DNA of 27,959 bases from Bacillota bacterium (GCA_023436805.1 JAEZHT010000084.1:1-27959), one strand, 5' to 3'. Shown: positions 1 through 9,000, counted from the first letter of the stretch. Translations and numbers: made by a program. Notes: generated from the letters alone by a model not told the origin.

Positions 1-617
1 GGTGTTTGGCACAACTCCCACACCGTTTAAGAACCATCCTCGCTGTGATATTGTATACCCCATCCTTAACGGCAGGGGTCACGATGAGTGTCATCTGGAA
101 AGTATTCTTTGCAGGCGATTCGAGTGGTTATTTAAACTATATCTTATTGGAACTGGGGTTGATTGTTGAACCGATTGCGTTCTTACAATCCCCACAATAC
201 TTATTCACCATCATGGTTTTAGTCACCCTATGGGGTTCCATGGGTGTAGGGTTCTTAGCGATGCTCGCGGGTATTTTGAATGTCGATAAAGAGCTCTATG
301 AAGCGGCTTATTTGGATGGGGTCAAGAACCGATTCCAAGAAGTCATCCACATCACGATTCCTTCGATGAAACCACAAATGCTGTTTGGTGCAGTCATGGC
401 GATCGTTACCGCATTCTCTACTGGCGCGATTGGGGTACAACTCTCCGGAAGTAACCCTACCCCAAACTATGCAGGGTCACTCATTGTCAACCACATTGAA
501 GACTTTGGATTCATCCGATATGACATGGGTTACGCGGCAGCGTTATCTGTGGCATTGTTATTGTTGATTTATTTCTTCAGCAAGATTGCATACCGATTAT
601 TTGGAGAAAGGGACTAG
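1..617 (+). CDS. Sugar ABC transporter permease, MalF/LacF type (5' end outside window)
   Basis: Inner-membrane subunit of an ABC sugar importer, partial at its 5' end. The reading frame is open to the first base, and the first visible residues (LAQLPHRLRTI, then LYTPSLTAGVTMSVIWKVFF) match the middle of MalF-type permeases, so the TTG at 6 is not a real start. About 205 C-terminal residues are visible, with at least four hydrophobic spans. The EAA loop that docks onto the ATPase is clear: EAAYLDG at 300-320, followed by the conserved I-x-IPSMKP. The gene ends exactly where the next permease begins (TAG then GTG), so the two are translationally coupled and probably form the heterodimeric channel. 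No ATPase or binding protein follows, so those parts lie upstream or elsewhere. The family is certain. The substrate is inferred from the downstream GH144/GH94/GH3 genes to be a beta-1,2-glucooligosaccharide. Confidence 0.88.
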   Translation, partial: CLAQLPHRLRTILAVILYTPSLTAGVTMSVIWKVFFAGDSSGYLNYILLELGLIVEPIAFLQSPQYLFTIMVLVTLWGSMGVGFLAMLAGILNVDKELYEAAYLDGVKNRFQEVIHITIPSMKPQMLFGAVMAIVTAFSTGAIGVQLSGSNPTPNYAGSLIVNHIEDFGFIRYDMGYAAALSVALLLLIYFFSKIAYRLFGERD

Positions 618-1499
618 GTGACAAAGATGCCAAAATTTCAAGCCGTCAGAACCAATCCCGATAAATTTCATCTATCGCAATTGCCTTATTTACTCTTTGT
701 GTTGCCATTTGCGGCCGTCATGGTTCTGCCTTTAGCATACATTTTTAATCACGCATTTAAACCGTTCGATGAACTCATTGAATACCCACCAAGGTTTTTT
801 GTTCAAAGACCGACTTGGGATAACTTCATCGAGCTCTTCCAAGCATCGACAACCACCGGTATTCCAGTATCGAGGTATTTATTCAACTCCATCGTCATCA
901 CGCTTTTGGTTGTATTCTTATCGATATTCTTAAGCAGTATCACGGGATATGCGTTATCCAAAATGAAATTTCATATCAACCGCGTGTTGTCTGAAATCAA
1001 CACCATCGCGATGATGTTTGTCGGTACTGCGGTCATCATCCCGCGTTATATCATCACCGAAAGTTTTGGTTTGGTCGATACCTTCTGGGTCCACATCATC
1101 CCAGCACTGGCTGTGCCGATTGGGTTATTCTTAATCAAACAATTCATCGATCAAATACCCAATGAGCTGATTGAAGCGGCGAAAATCGATGGGGCGACCC
1201 ACTTTACGATTTATTTAAAAATCATTTTACCGCTCATCAAACCAGCCCTCGCTACCATCGCGATTTTATCGTTCCAATCGGTTTGGAACAACGCCGATGT
1301 GTCTGCGACTTACATCAATTCAGACAGTTTAAGAACATTCGCTTATTACATGTCAACACTATCCTCAGCATCTAACCAAGTGGTTGGGATTGGGATGAGT
1401 GCTGCAGCCAGCTTGATCATGTTCTTACCAAACTTAATCATCTTTATATTCCTACAAAGTAAAGTCATGAATACCATGGCTCACTCTGGGATTAAGTAG
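618..1499 (+). CDS. Sugar ABC transporter permease, MalG type
   Basis: Second channel subunit of the first permease pair, 293 residues, a usual MalG length. It has an N-terminal membrane span (about residues 23-45) and further spans around 90-115, 135-155, 165-180, 205-225 and 260-285. The EAA motif is EAAKIDG, with E186 (base 1173), followed by IILPLIKP, as expected of the ATPase-contact loop. I take the GTG at 618 as start: it abuts the TAG of the previous gene and lies about 6 bases after GGAGAAAGG (603-611). The in-frame ATG at 627 is too far from that site. The gene belongs to the same operon as its neighbours. The 8 bases to the next gene carry that gene's ribosome site. Function by family is firm; the substrate is inferred from context. 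Confidence 0.9.
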   Translation: MTKMPKFQAVRTNPDKFHLSQLPYLLFVLPFAAVMVLPLAYIFNHAFKPFDELIEYPPRFFVQRPTWDNFIELFQASTTTGIPVSRYLFNSIVITLLVVFLSIFLSSITGYALSKMKFHINRVLSEINTIAMMFVGTAVIIPRYIITESFGLVDTFWVHIIPALAVPIGLFLIKQFIDQIPNELIEAAKIDGATHFTIYLKIILPLIKPALATIAILSFQSVWNNADVSATYINSDSLRTFAYYMSTLSSASNQVVGIGMSAAASLIMFLPNLIIFIFLQSKVMNTMAHSGIK

Positions 1500-1508
1500 G
1501 AGGCCATC

Positions 1509-3527
1509 ATGAAAAAGATCATTGGATTGATGTGCATTCTACTTGGGTTAGGCTTCCTATTTTCACCAATTAAAACAGAAGCCTCACAAGCGACTACAGG
1601 GATCCCTTACAATACCTATACTTTAGGAGAATACAACCGTTTGGTTCAAACCCAAACTGCTTATATTCCAGTGGGTACTTTGGGTCAATTGAATTTGAGA
1701 AACCCACAAGATATTTATCAAAAGAACAACCAGTTATTTATCGCCGATACCGGCAATAAACGGGTGTTATGGGTTGAACTCGATGGGTCAATCATCGATA
1801 CATTCGATTCGCCTGAGTTTGTAACACCAACAGGTGTATTTGTCCATAACAACCATTTATATGTCGCAGATAAGGATGCGAGAACGGTATTCATCATCGA
1901 TATACCAACCAAAACCATCCATACGCGTATCACCAAACCAACCTCACCGATTTTCGGTGCGAACAATGCGTTTTTACCTACCAAAGTCGTGGTGGGTTCC
2001 AATGACTCGATTTATGTCGTGGGTGAAGGCTCTACGTCAGGGATCATTCAACTCAATTACGCCGGTGAATTCGTTGGGTATTTGGGCATCAATAGCGTTA
2101 CCATCAGCTTTAGAAAATTCTTATACAATTTATTCGTGAAAGATTCCGATTTAGCGTCTTCATTGCCACCATCACCAACCAATGTGGCCTTGGGTCAAAA
2201 AGGGTCGATTCTCACCACGAATATCAATTTCAGTCAATCGTTCAAGCGGTTGAATATTTCAGGTGTGAATACATTGTTATCAGATACCTTGTACCCAAAT
2301 ACGGCACTCGCGGATATTTGGATGAACGATGAAAACTACATTTATATGGTATCGACCACCGGCGACATCTATGAATATGACGCCAATGGCCGTTTGTTGT
2401 TCCAATTCAATACCAAAGACAGTTCGATGAAACAGACGTTGGGTTTAACCAACACCCCATCAGGGATTACCACCGATGAAGCGGGTAATCTTTATGTGTT
2501 GGACAGGATTTATAACAACATTCAAATCTATCAAAGAACCGTGTTTGTGGATTTGGTACATACCGCTGTTACTTTATACAACGACGGTAAATATTTAGAG
2601 TCTAAACCCATCTGGGAAGAAATCTTAAGACAAAACACAGGGTTCGCTTTAGCACACGCCGCTTTAGGTGAAGCTTTGGTTAAAGAAGGTAATTTTGAAG
2701 ATGCATTGGCTGCATTCTTTGAAGCGAAGGACTTGGCAGGTTACTCCAATGCCTACTGGGAAATTAGAAACGTCGCGATTCAAAATTACTTAGTGACCTG
2801 GGTGTTGATTGGTCTAGGGCTATTTGTCCTTTACAAAGTTTCGAAAAAAAGTGTAGTCTATCTACCATTTTACGGGACGATTCAAACAAAATTAAAAGAC
2901 TTTAATGAAATCGAAGTGGTGTCACAAATCAGACTGACCAAACAAATCTTTAAAAAACCAGCGGACTTGGTCTATTATGTGAAAAGAGAAAATAAAGGTG
3001 GTTACCTCAGTGGGTCCATCATCCTATTGGCGTTCATCATTGTATACCTAGCCGATACGTATTTGTCTGGTTTCTTGTTTAGAAATCATTTTGTCGGTAA
3101 TTTGATCCAAGAACTCAGTCTCGTATTGACCCTCTTTGGTTTGTATGTGGTGGTCAACTACTTGGTATCCACCTTCTCCGATGGTGAAGGTAGATTCAAG
3201 GATGTGTTTGTCATGTCTACCTACGCTTTGATTCCATACATTTTATTCATTCCAGGCATGACGATTTTATCGCATTTCCTTACCTACAATGAGTCATTCA
3301 TTTATACGTTCTATCATCAAGTGGTACTTTACTACACCATTTTCTTACTCATCTATACGTTAAAAGAAGTACACAATTACACGTTACTAGAAACCATCAA
3401 GAGTATCGTACTCATCGTATTTGGGATGTTCATCCTCGTATTGATGGGACTACTCATTTATGCGTTCATCGGTCAAGTGTGGGACTTCGTTGTTTCCATC
3501 ATTAAGGAGGTGATCTACCGTGTCTAA
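1509..3527 (+). CDS. Exported NHL-repeat/TPR/Yip1 membrane protein of sugar-transport operon
   Basis: A 672-residue multidomain protein. Residues 1-25 are a signal peptide (MKK, hydrophobic core, cut after TEA). Residues ~55-345 contain repeated NHL-like beta-propeller blades (QDIYQKNNQLFIADTGNKRV; PTGVFVHNNHLYVADKD; PSGITTDEAGNLYVLD). Residues ~350-420 form TPR-like helices (YNDGKYLESKPIWEEIL; AHAALGEALVKEGNFEDALAAF). A membrane span at ~430-446 is followed by a C-terminal Yip1-type domain with about five more spans. The topology implies an extracytoplasmic propeller and TPR with a polytopic tail. The start ATG follows TAGGAGGCC at good spacing. The 3' end overlaps the next gene by 8 bases. 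Yip1 and DUF5696 proteins are, as far as I recall, common partners inside Bacillota sugar-ABC operons, but their job is unknown. Helping assemble or energise the importer, or presenting glycan to it, is inference only. Confidence 0.72.
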   Translation: MKKIIGLMCILLGLGFLFSPIKTEASQATTGIPYNTYTLGEYNRLVQTQTAYIPVGTLGQLNLRNPQDIYQKNNQLFIADTGNKRVLWVELDGSIIDTFDSPEFVTPTGVFVHNNHLYVADKDARTVFIIDIPTKTIHTRITKPTSPIFGANNAFLPTKVVVGSNDSIYVVGEGSTSGIIQLNYAGEFVGYLGINSVTISFRKFLYNLFVKDSDLASSLPPSPTNVALGQKGSILTTNINFSQSFKRLNISGVNTLLSDTLYPNTALADIWMNDENYIYMVSTTGDIYEYDANGRLLFQFNTKDSSMKQTLGLTNTPSGITTDEAGNLYVLDRIYNNIQIYQRTVFVDLVHTAVTLYNDGKYLESKPIWEEILRQNTGFALAHAALGEALVKEGNFEDALAAFFEAKDLAGYSNAYWEIRNVAIQNYLVTWVLIGLGLFVLYKVSKKSVVYLPFYGTIQTKLKDFNEIEVVSQIRLTKQIFKKPADLVYYVKRENKGGYLSGSIILLAFIIVYLADTYLSGFLFRNHFVGNLIQELSLVLTLFGLYVVVNYLVSTFSDGEGRFKDVFVMSTYALIPYILFIPGMTILSHFLTYNESFIYTFYHQVVLYYTIFLLIYTLKEVHNYTLLETIKSIVLIVFGMFILVLMGLLIYAFIGQVWDFVVSIIKEVIYRV

Positions 3528-5790
3528 ACAAATCATCTTGAAATTATGGATTATTTTGTCTGTCCTGGCCTTAGGTGTGGGGGTAAAAATCGCCATCGAT
3601 AGTGCCATGTTGACTTCGGCAGATCAACCTTTACCGAGTTTTACCCAAATCACCGATTATGTATCATCCAACCGTTATACCCAGGTGGACGATTTGAGTG
3701 TTGCAGTCAGTCCTTATGTGGTTGACCCTGAACATACCGTCATTCCGACAGAACTTGGCAATGTCTATTTGGATATGAGTTCGTTGTCTTTCATGATTGA
3801 AAATGAAAACGGGTATATGTTCTCAAGCACCATCGACTACGCGACATCGGGTCTTTCAAACAACTGGCAACGCCGTGTGAGAAGTGCGATCCATATTTAT
3901 TCTTATAACACCAATACATCAAACAATGCGAGAACAGAAGAATTTGTTTTATCAGAAAATACCTCTAAAACCACACGAATCATCGATAATGGGTTTGAAT
4001 CCACCATCCGTTTTGGTATTTCGCGTATCGCCATCACCGTCAAAGTATTGTTCTTAAGTGATGGCATCACGGTTGAAATACCAAACGATTCGATCGTTGA
4101 AACAGGTAATTTTAAACTCGCATCCATCTATGTGTATCCGTATTTAGGGGCGGTTAGAGAAAATAGTATCCCAGGGTACATGTTTATACCGGATGGGGTA
4201 GGTGCTTTGGTTCGCTATCCAGCAGCCTCAACGACCAATCCTTACGGAAAAGAATTTTATTCACCCAATTTATCCTTCAATACCGAATCCGATTTAAACC
4301 GAATGACCTCTGAGGGCACGCAACTTTACGCCCCTGTCTTTGGTTTTGTCCACGGTATCAATCAAAATGCCATGTTCGCGACCATTGAATCTGGTGCAGA
4401 AAATGGCGTATTAACGATCAATTATGCGGGTGGACTGACACCATATAACGCCATATTCACCGAATTCATTTACCGCCGTATTTACAATCAACCGATCGAT
4501 AAAGCTGGCAACGTCATCACCTTGATGCAAGCCAATCGTAACCCAATCGATATTAAAATCAAATATCAGATGTTGACTGGTGAAAACGCGAACTATGTCG
4601 GGATGGCGAAAGCGTACCGCGAGGATTTGATTTCAAGAAATTTACTTGAGAGACAACTACCACAAGTTAAGGATATTCCGCTCAAACTAGAATCGATTGG
4701 TTTGGTCAAAAAAGATGGTATCTTATTTGCAGATAACATCGTTATGACGACCATTAAAGCATTGAATTCTATGGTTCAAAGTTTATCTGAAGATGTCGGT
4801 AATATCGTCGTTGCTTACGATGGGTTTACCAATACTGGCGCAACCTGGGATGGTCCTAATTATGGGGGATTATCCAACCGTTTGGGCAGTTCTAAAGATA
4901 TTGAAACATTGAAAGCACAAGTAGAAGCACTTTATTTCGTGACGGATGCTTTGAAAGCCAGCAACCGTTCAGGTGACTATCAAGCCTTCACCGATTTGGC
5001 GAAAAAAATCAATGAACAAAGCTATCGTTTCGTTGAATTAGACCACAATCGCTTTTTACTCAAACATTCTAAAGTCAGATCCAGTTTTGAATCTACAGTG
5101 AAGCGTCTATCGAAATATGATATCGATGGGTTAGCGATTCATTCACTAGGCAATACCCTATACGCCGATTATGGCACAGGGGTTAGTCTAGGTGATTCGA
5201 TTGAGATTTTCCAAGATATGTTGAGTGATACAACCGTTAAGACCGCACTTTATGATGCTTATGCTTATTTATGGGGGTCTATGGATGCGTATTTCGATAT
5301 GCCGATGTATTCGTCTCAATATTTAACCTTTAGTGATACCGTCCCATTCATTCCAATCGTTTTGAAAGGGTCTATGGATTTATTCGGTTCGAATGCCAAC
5401 TTTTATGATTACGCCAGAGATCAACTCTTAAGAAGCATCGATTATGGTGTGAACTTATCGTTTGTTGTCACACAGGCTTCATCAAAATCACTTCAAGATA
5501 CCGCTTTACGACACATCTACACATCTCGTTTTGAAGATATGAAACCAGCCATCGAAACCTACTACGCGTTTGTTAACGGGGCATTGTCTTTTGTTCAAGG
5601 TCAAACCATCGAATCGCGTGTGGTTTTACAAGACGGTGTGGTTAAAATCGTTTATGAAGACGACACGACGATTTATGTGAACTATTTAGATCAAATGGTC
5701 CTTGCCGAGGGCAGTGTGGTTTTACCTAAAAACTATATCGTTGTTAAAAACGGGGTTAAACTCTCGGTTAACATGGGAGGTGTCCTATGA
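3520..5790 (+). CDS. DUF5696-like anchored protein of sugar-transport operon
   Basis: A 756-residue protein with an N-terminal hydrophobic segment (residues ~5-25, LKLWIILSVLALGVGVKIAI) that acts as a signal anchor. The rest is soluble and presumably outside the membrane. The middle (YQMLTGENANYVGMAKAYREDL, about residues 348-369, then a LESIGLV...) resembles the DUF5696 family found beside carbohydrate ABC permeases. I make this assignment from memory of the family, not a search. No catalytic motif is recognised. The start is GTG at 3520, overlapping the previous gene by 8 bases; it lies 5-6 bases after a near-perfect Shine-Dalgarno AAGGAGGTGAT at 3504-3514, which decides the start. The 3' end overlaps the next permease by 4 bases (ATGA). 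Its place between two permease pairs, next to the NHL/Yip1 protein, suggests a shared accessory complex. The function is unknown. Confidence 0.68.
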   Translation: MSKQIILKLWIILSVLALGVGVKIAIDSAMLTSADQPLPSFTQITDYVSSNRYTQVDDLSVAVSPYVVDPEHTVIPTELGNVYLDMSSLSFMIENENGYMFSSTIDYATSGLSNNWQRRVRSAIHIYSYNTNTSNNARTEEFVLSENTSKTTRIIDNGFESTIRFGISRIAITVKVLFLSDGITVEIPNDSIVETGNFKLASIYVYPYLGAVRENSIPGYMFIPDGVGALVRYPAASTTNPYGKEFYSPNLSFNTESDLNRMTSEGTQLYAPVFGFVHGINQNAMFATIESGAENGVLTINYAGGLTPYNAIFTEFIYRRIYNQPIDKAGNVITLMQANRNPIDIKIKYQMLTGENANYVGMAKAYREDLISRNLLERQLPQVKDIPLKLESIGLVKKDGILFADNIVMTTIKALNSMVQSLSEDVGNIVVAYDGFTNTGATWDGPNYGGLSNRLGSSKDIETLKAQVEALYFVTDALKASNRSGDYQAFTDLAKKINEQSYRFVELDHNRFLLKHSKVRSSFESTVKRLSKYDIDGLAIHSLGNTLYADYGTGVSLGDSIEIFQDMLSDTTVKTALYDAYAYLWGSMDAYFDMPMYSSQYLTFSDTVPFIPIVLKGSMDLFGSNANFYDYARDQLLRSIDYGVNLSFVVTQASSKSLQDTALRHIYTSRFEDMKPAIETYYAFVNGALSFVQGQTIESRVVLQDGVVKIVYEDDTTIYVNYLDQMVLAEGSVVLPKNYIVVKNGVKLSVNMGGVL

Positions 5791-6662
5791 AAAAGCCTAT
5801 AGCTAGAGCCACCCGTGAGAATATTTATGGGTACATGTTTATCAGCATTTGGGTGATAGGGTTCATGATATTTATGGTTTACCCATTACTCACATCTATT
5901 TTCTACAGTTTAAATGAAGTCAGATTCACAGCGAATGGGATTCGAACCACGTTTGTTGGGTTTGACAATTACTTGAAAATTTTCCAAATCGAACAAGGGT
6001 TTGTGTTTGTCGAATCCTTAACAGGGTTCTTACAACAAATGGTCTTACAAATCCCAGTCATCGTGGTATTTTCTATTTTGATTGCGTTACTACTCAATCA
6101 AAAGATCAAAGGTAGAGGTATTTTTAGAAGTATATTCTTCCTACCTGTCATCATATCTTCTGGCCCAGTCATCAATGAACTCATATCACAAGGGGCTGGG
6201 GGGACGAATATATTTGATTCGTATGGTTTTATATCCATCATTGAATCGACACTCAACCCTGGGTTAGCCAAGCCCATCGTGGATTTATTCTCACAAATCA
6301 TCATCATTTTCTGGTTCAGCGGGGTACAAATTTTGATATTCATCGCTGGACTTCAAAAGATCGATGGTCAAATCTATGAAGCTGCACAAATCGATGGCGC
6401 AGGACCGTGGCAATCCTTCTGGAAAATCACGATGCCATCGCTATCGAGTTTGATTTTTGTCAATACGATTTACACCATTGTCCTATTGACCACATTCTCA
6501 GAGAATAAAGTCATCTTATCGATCAAATCCAACATGTTTAATACCGTGACAGGGTTTGGTATGGCCTCAGCGATGGCTTGGATGTATGCATTGGTCGTAT
6601 TCGTTACCATTGGTTTGGTCGCGTTCTTATTTAGAACGAAGAACCCAAGAAGGAGGTTTTGA
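5787..6662 (+). CDS. Sugar ABC transporter permease, UgpA/MalF type
   Basis: First subunit of the second permease pair, 291 residues. It has a typical opening (TRENIYGYMFISIWVIGFMI) with the first span at ~15-38, followed by about five more spans. The EAA loop reads EAAQIDG, with E198 (base 6378), followed by KITMPSLSS. The start ATG overlaps the stop of the DUF5696 gene (ATGA) and follows GGGAGGTG at 5774-5781. It is distinct in sequence from the permease at 1-617, so the operon encodes two different channels rather than a duplicated copy. The gene ends in TGA, overlapping the upstream side of the next gene's leader. The partner is the next gene. The substrate is not shown by sequence; it is inferred from the adjacent glucanase genes. 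Confidence 0.9.
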   Translation: MKKPIARATRENIYGYMFISIWVIGFMIFMVYPLLTSIFYSLNEVRFTANGIRTTFVGFDNYLKIFQIEQGFVFVESLTGFLQQMVLQIPVIVVFSILIALLLNQKIKGRGIFRSIFFLPVIISSGPVINELISQGAGGTNIFDSYGFISIIESTLNPGLAKPIVDLFSQIIIIFWFSGVQILIFIAGLQKIDGQIYEAAQIDGAGPWQSFWKITMPSLSSLIFVNTIYTIVLLTTFSENKVILSIKSNMFNTVTGFGMASAMAWMYALVVFVTIGLVAFLFRTKNPRRRF

Positions 6663-6664
6663 GG

Positions 6665-7585
6665 ATGCAAAATCGTAAAGCAAGCATTCAAAAATTCTTT
6701 TTAGGTAGACATTTTACCGATGGGATCTTATTCAAAGTTGCGATCTATGTCTTATTGATTTCGATTGGGTTTGTCTATTTATACCCAATGCTTTATATGA
6801 TTTCAAACAGCTTGAAGAGCCAAAGTGACATCATTAATCCAATGATCAGCTGGATTCCTTCAGAATTCTTTATGGGCAACTATCAAAGTGCGTTTAAGGT
6901 ATTAAACTACTTCAATACTTTTTATAAGAGTTTATTGGTCACGTTGTTGCCTGCTTTGATTCAAACCGCAGTGACCTCACTCATTGGATATGGGTTCGCT
7001 ACCTTCAACTTCAAGTTTAAAAAAGTGTGGTTGGTATTGGTATTACTCACCTTCATCATCCCTCCACAAGTGTACATGATTCCAAGGTATGTGATGTTCT
7101 TCAGATTATATCTATATAGAACCCCATTTTCCATCATCTTACCGGCATTGTTTGGCCAAGGCCTCAATTCCGCCATCTTCATTTTGATATTCTACCAGTT
7201 CTTTAGAATGATTCCGAAATCATTAAATGAAGCCGCTGAAATTGATGGGGCGAGCCAAGGGTATATCTTCTTCAAAATGGCAGTACCACTATCGGTGCCT
7301 GCGTACATCACCAGTTTCTTGTTTGGCTTGGTCTGGTACTGGAATGAAACGTATATTTCGTCTTTATTCCTAGATTCCAGCAGTGCCAATCTACAACTCA
7401 AGTTGGCGAATTTCGTCTCTGAATACCAGGCGGTATCGGGCGGGAATCAAAACTTAGTCATGCTCAATGAAGGTGTCCGCTTGGCGGCGACCTTACTCAT
7501 CATCTTGCCGATGATCATCGTCTACTTCACGATGCAACGCTGGTTCGTCGAAGGGGTCGAAAAGACCGGCATCACAGGAGAATAA
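6665..7585 (+). CDS. Sugar ABC transporter permease, UgpE/MalG type
   Basis: Second subunit of the second pair, about 306 residues from the ATG at 6665. A TTG at 6659 is also in frame, but it lies only 2 bases after the AAGGAGG at 6650-6656, whereas the ATG is 8 bases away; I therefore choose the ATG. The protein shows the MalG-type opening (ILLISIGFVYLYPMLYMISNSLK), about six spans, the ATPase-docking loop EAAEIDG with E189 (base 7229), and the usual C-terminal region (NEGVRLAATLLIILPMIIVYF, then WFVEGVEKTGITG). It lies 2 bases after the stop of its partner and 2 bases before the lipoprotein gene, so it is part of one transcript with them. Confidence 0.9.
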   Translation: MQNRKASIQKFFLGRHFTDGILFKVAIYVLLISIGFVYLYPMLYMISNSLKSQSDIINPMISWIPSEFFMGNYQSAFKVLNYFNTFYKSLLVTLLPALIQTAVTSLIGYGFATFNFKFKKVWLVLVLLTFIIPPQVYMIPRYVMFFRLYLYRTPFSIILPALFGQGLNSAIFILIFYQFFRMIPKSLNEAAEIDGASQGYIFFKMAVPLSVPAYITSFLFGLVWYWNETYISSLFLDSSSANLQLKLANFVSEYQAVSGGNQNLVMLNEGVRLAATLLIILPMIIVYFTMQRWFVEGVEKTGITGE

Positions 7586-7587
7586 TC

Positions 7588-8934
7588 ATGAAAAAACTAT
7601 TATTAGTCGTTTTAGCTTTACTCGCCATCACGGGTTTATACGGGTGTGGTGGGGGCAGTAATGACCCCTTCCCAATCAATACGAAGAGCTACCGTACTGA
7701 TGTCAAACAAAATGTCGATGCGGTTGTATTAGAAGAATTAGAACTCGCTTTTAATTTCTTTTGGGAAACTCAAAACACCAACACCACCCAAGCGGGTTAT
7801 GGGTTAATTCCTGACCGCTTCCATACCAATACCAATCAAATTGGTTCTGTCGCGTCCATCGCCTCAGTCGGTTTTGGTTTAACAGCCATCCCGATTGGTG
7901 TTGAAAATGGCTTCATCACGAGAGAAGAAGGCGAAGAACGCGCTTATCAAACCCTCGTATCGATGAGCAAGCTTGACAGACGACATGGGTTTTTCTTCCA
8001 TTTTATGGATATGAAAACCGGGGCTCGCGTTTGGGAAAGTGAAGTTTCCATCATCGATACCGCACTATTCATCAACGGCGCATTAACCGCAGGTCGTTTC
8101 TTTGGTGGTAGAACGGAAAAATTATCGAGAGAGCTCTATGAAGCGATTGAATGGAACTGGTATTACGATGCCAGCCAAAGTCGTTTTTACATGGGTTATT
8201 GGCCAGAACGTGGTTTTGAAGGACATTGGGATTCATACGCTGAACAATTGATGTTGTATGTTTTAGCGGCAGGTAGTCCAACTTACCCCGTCGGAAAGAG
8301 TGCCTATAACCGAATGAAACTATCATCTACCTTACACTCTTCCACCGCAGACTACGGTGCATTCTATTCAACCCATACAGGCAGTATATTTACACATCAA
8401 TATTCACACGCTTGGATTGATTTTGCACAATACAACGACGCCCAAGGGTTCAACTGGTTTACCAACAGTGTTCACGCCACTGAAGCAGCGATTGCTTACG
8501 CGAAAACACTGACAAGCATTCACCCAGGCATCAACGAAAACTCATGGGGCATGTCAGCAGCCGATGGTCCAAATGGCTATCGCGGCAATTATGGTAGTGG
8601 TCCATCTGCAGGTAACGCCCATTTCAACGATGGTACTGTACCAGCGTATGGCGCGATTGGGTCGATTGTCTTCAAACCAGAAGCAGCCGTCGCCGCGATG
8701 AACAACTACCGCACCTTCCCACAATTCTTTAGTAAATATGGCTTCAAAGATGCGTATAACTTAAGTGTCGGCGTCAATGGTTGGTTCGCTAATGACATCA
8801 TTGGCATCGATAAAGGGATTTCCCTCGTCATGTTAGAAAACTACATGTCCGGGATGGTATGGAAAATCCACATGGAAATTGACTATATCGAAATCGGTTT
8901 AGAAAATCTTGGATTCACCAAAGTAACAGAATAA
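7588..8934 (+). CDS. GH144-like endo-beta-1,2-glucanase lipoprotein (PF10091, 'glycoamylase-like')
   Basis: 448 residues with a lipoprotein signal: MKKLLL..., hydrophobic core, LYGC with lipidated Cys20 (Tyr at -2 is unusual but acceptable). The mature part matches the PF10091 (alpha/alpha)6-barrel family over its full length: GLIPDR, SIASVGFGLTAIPIG, RHGFFFHFMDMKTG, SEVSIIDTALFINGALTAG, WDSYAEQLMLYVLAAGSP, FTHQYSHAWIDF, WGMSAADGPNGYRG, DGTVPAYGAIGSI, and a C-terminal GIDKGISLVMLENY. Characterised GH144 members of this family are endo-beta-1,2-glucanases. The old 'glucoamylase' label is not supported biochemically for them. Being membrane-anchored outside the cell, this enzyme would cut the polymer for the permeases encoded just upstream. 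The start ATG follows AGGAG by about 8 bases. Family is high confidence; exact linkage specificity comes from family and context. Confidence 0.83.
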   Translation: MKKLLLVVLALLAITGLYGCGGGSNDPFPINTKSYRTDVKQNVDAVVLEELELAFNFFWETQNTNTTQAGYGLIPDRFHTNTNQIGSVASIASVGFGLTAIPIGVENGFITREEGEERAYQTLVSMSKLDRRHGFFFHFMDMKTGARVWESEVSIIDTALFINGALTAGRFFGGRTEKLSRELYEAIEWNWYYDASQSRFYMGYWPERGFEGHWDSYAEQLMLYVLAAGSPTYPVGKSAYNRMKLSSTLHSSTADYGAFYSTHTGSIFTHQYSHAWIDFAQYNDAQGFNWFTNSVHATEAAIAYAKTLTSIHPGINENSWGMSAADGPNGYRGNYGSGPSAGNAHFNDGTVPAYGAIGSIVFKPEAAVAAMNNYRTFPQFFSKYGFKDAYNLSVGVNGWFANDIIGIDKGISLVMLENYMSGMVWKIHMEIDYIEIGLENLGFTKVTE

Positions 8935-8941
8935 AAAAATG

Positions 8942-8989
8942 ACCCAATAAAGCCTAGGGTTTCAGTTGAAAACCCTAGGCAATTGGGGT
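8942..8989 (+). other. Long hairpin in the intergenic gap, overlapping a promoter
   Basis: An 11-base perfect stem (GCCTAGGGTTT at 8952-8962 and AAACCCTAGGC at 8970-8980, 7-base loop) is extended by an outer pairing of CCCAAT (8943-8948) with ATTGGG (8982-8987). No U-run follows on the plus strand, so it is a poor intrinsic terminator in the direction of the genes. It could protect the 3' end of the upstream transcript or attenuate read-through. The -35 box of the promoter listed next sits in its loop and 3' arm. Confidence 0.6.
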
Positions 8990-8994
8990 AAAAT
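8966..8994 (+). promoter_or_regulatory. Sigma-A type promoter of the GH144-GH13-GH3-GH94 unit
   Basis: TTGAAA at 8966-8971, an exact 17-base spacer, and TAAAAT at 8989-8994. This predicts transcription starting near 9001 and reading the gene at 9034. It gives the second half of the locus its own control. Inferred from consensus only. Confidence 0.62.
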
Positions 8995-9000
8995 ATATGA

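Noticed and set aside
6..617. TTG at base 6 as a real start of a 203-residue permease
   Set aside because: The frame is open to base 1 and the first residues align inside MalF-type permeases, so the gene is cut by the window edge.
1718..2002. Open frames on the minus strand across the locus (for example 94 codons here, others at 14079-14423 and 18887-19255)
   Set aside because: They are antisense to well-supported genes, have no recognisable domains, and lack ribosome sites or operon logic.
7588..8934. Glucoamylase acting on starch, as the old family name suggests
   Set aside because: Characterised relatives of this barrel family are endo-beta-1,2-glucanases, and the SOGP-like GH94 and GH3 neighbours agree with that.
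8942..8989. Hairpin after the GH144 lipoprotein gene as an intrinsic terminator
   Set aside because: No T-run follows on the plus strand. The T-rich side lies on the opposite strand, where no gene ends.
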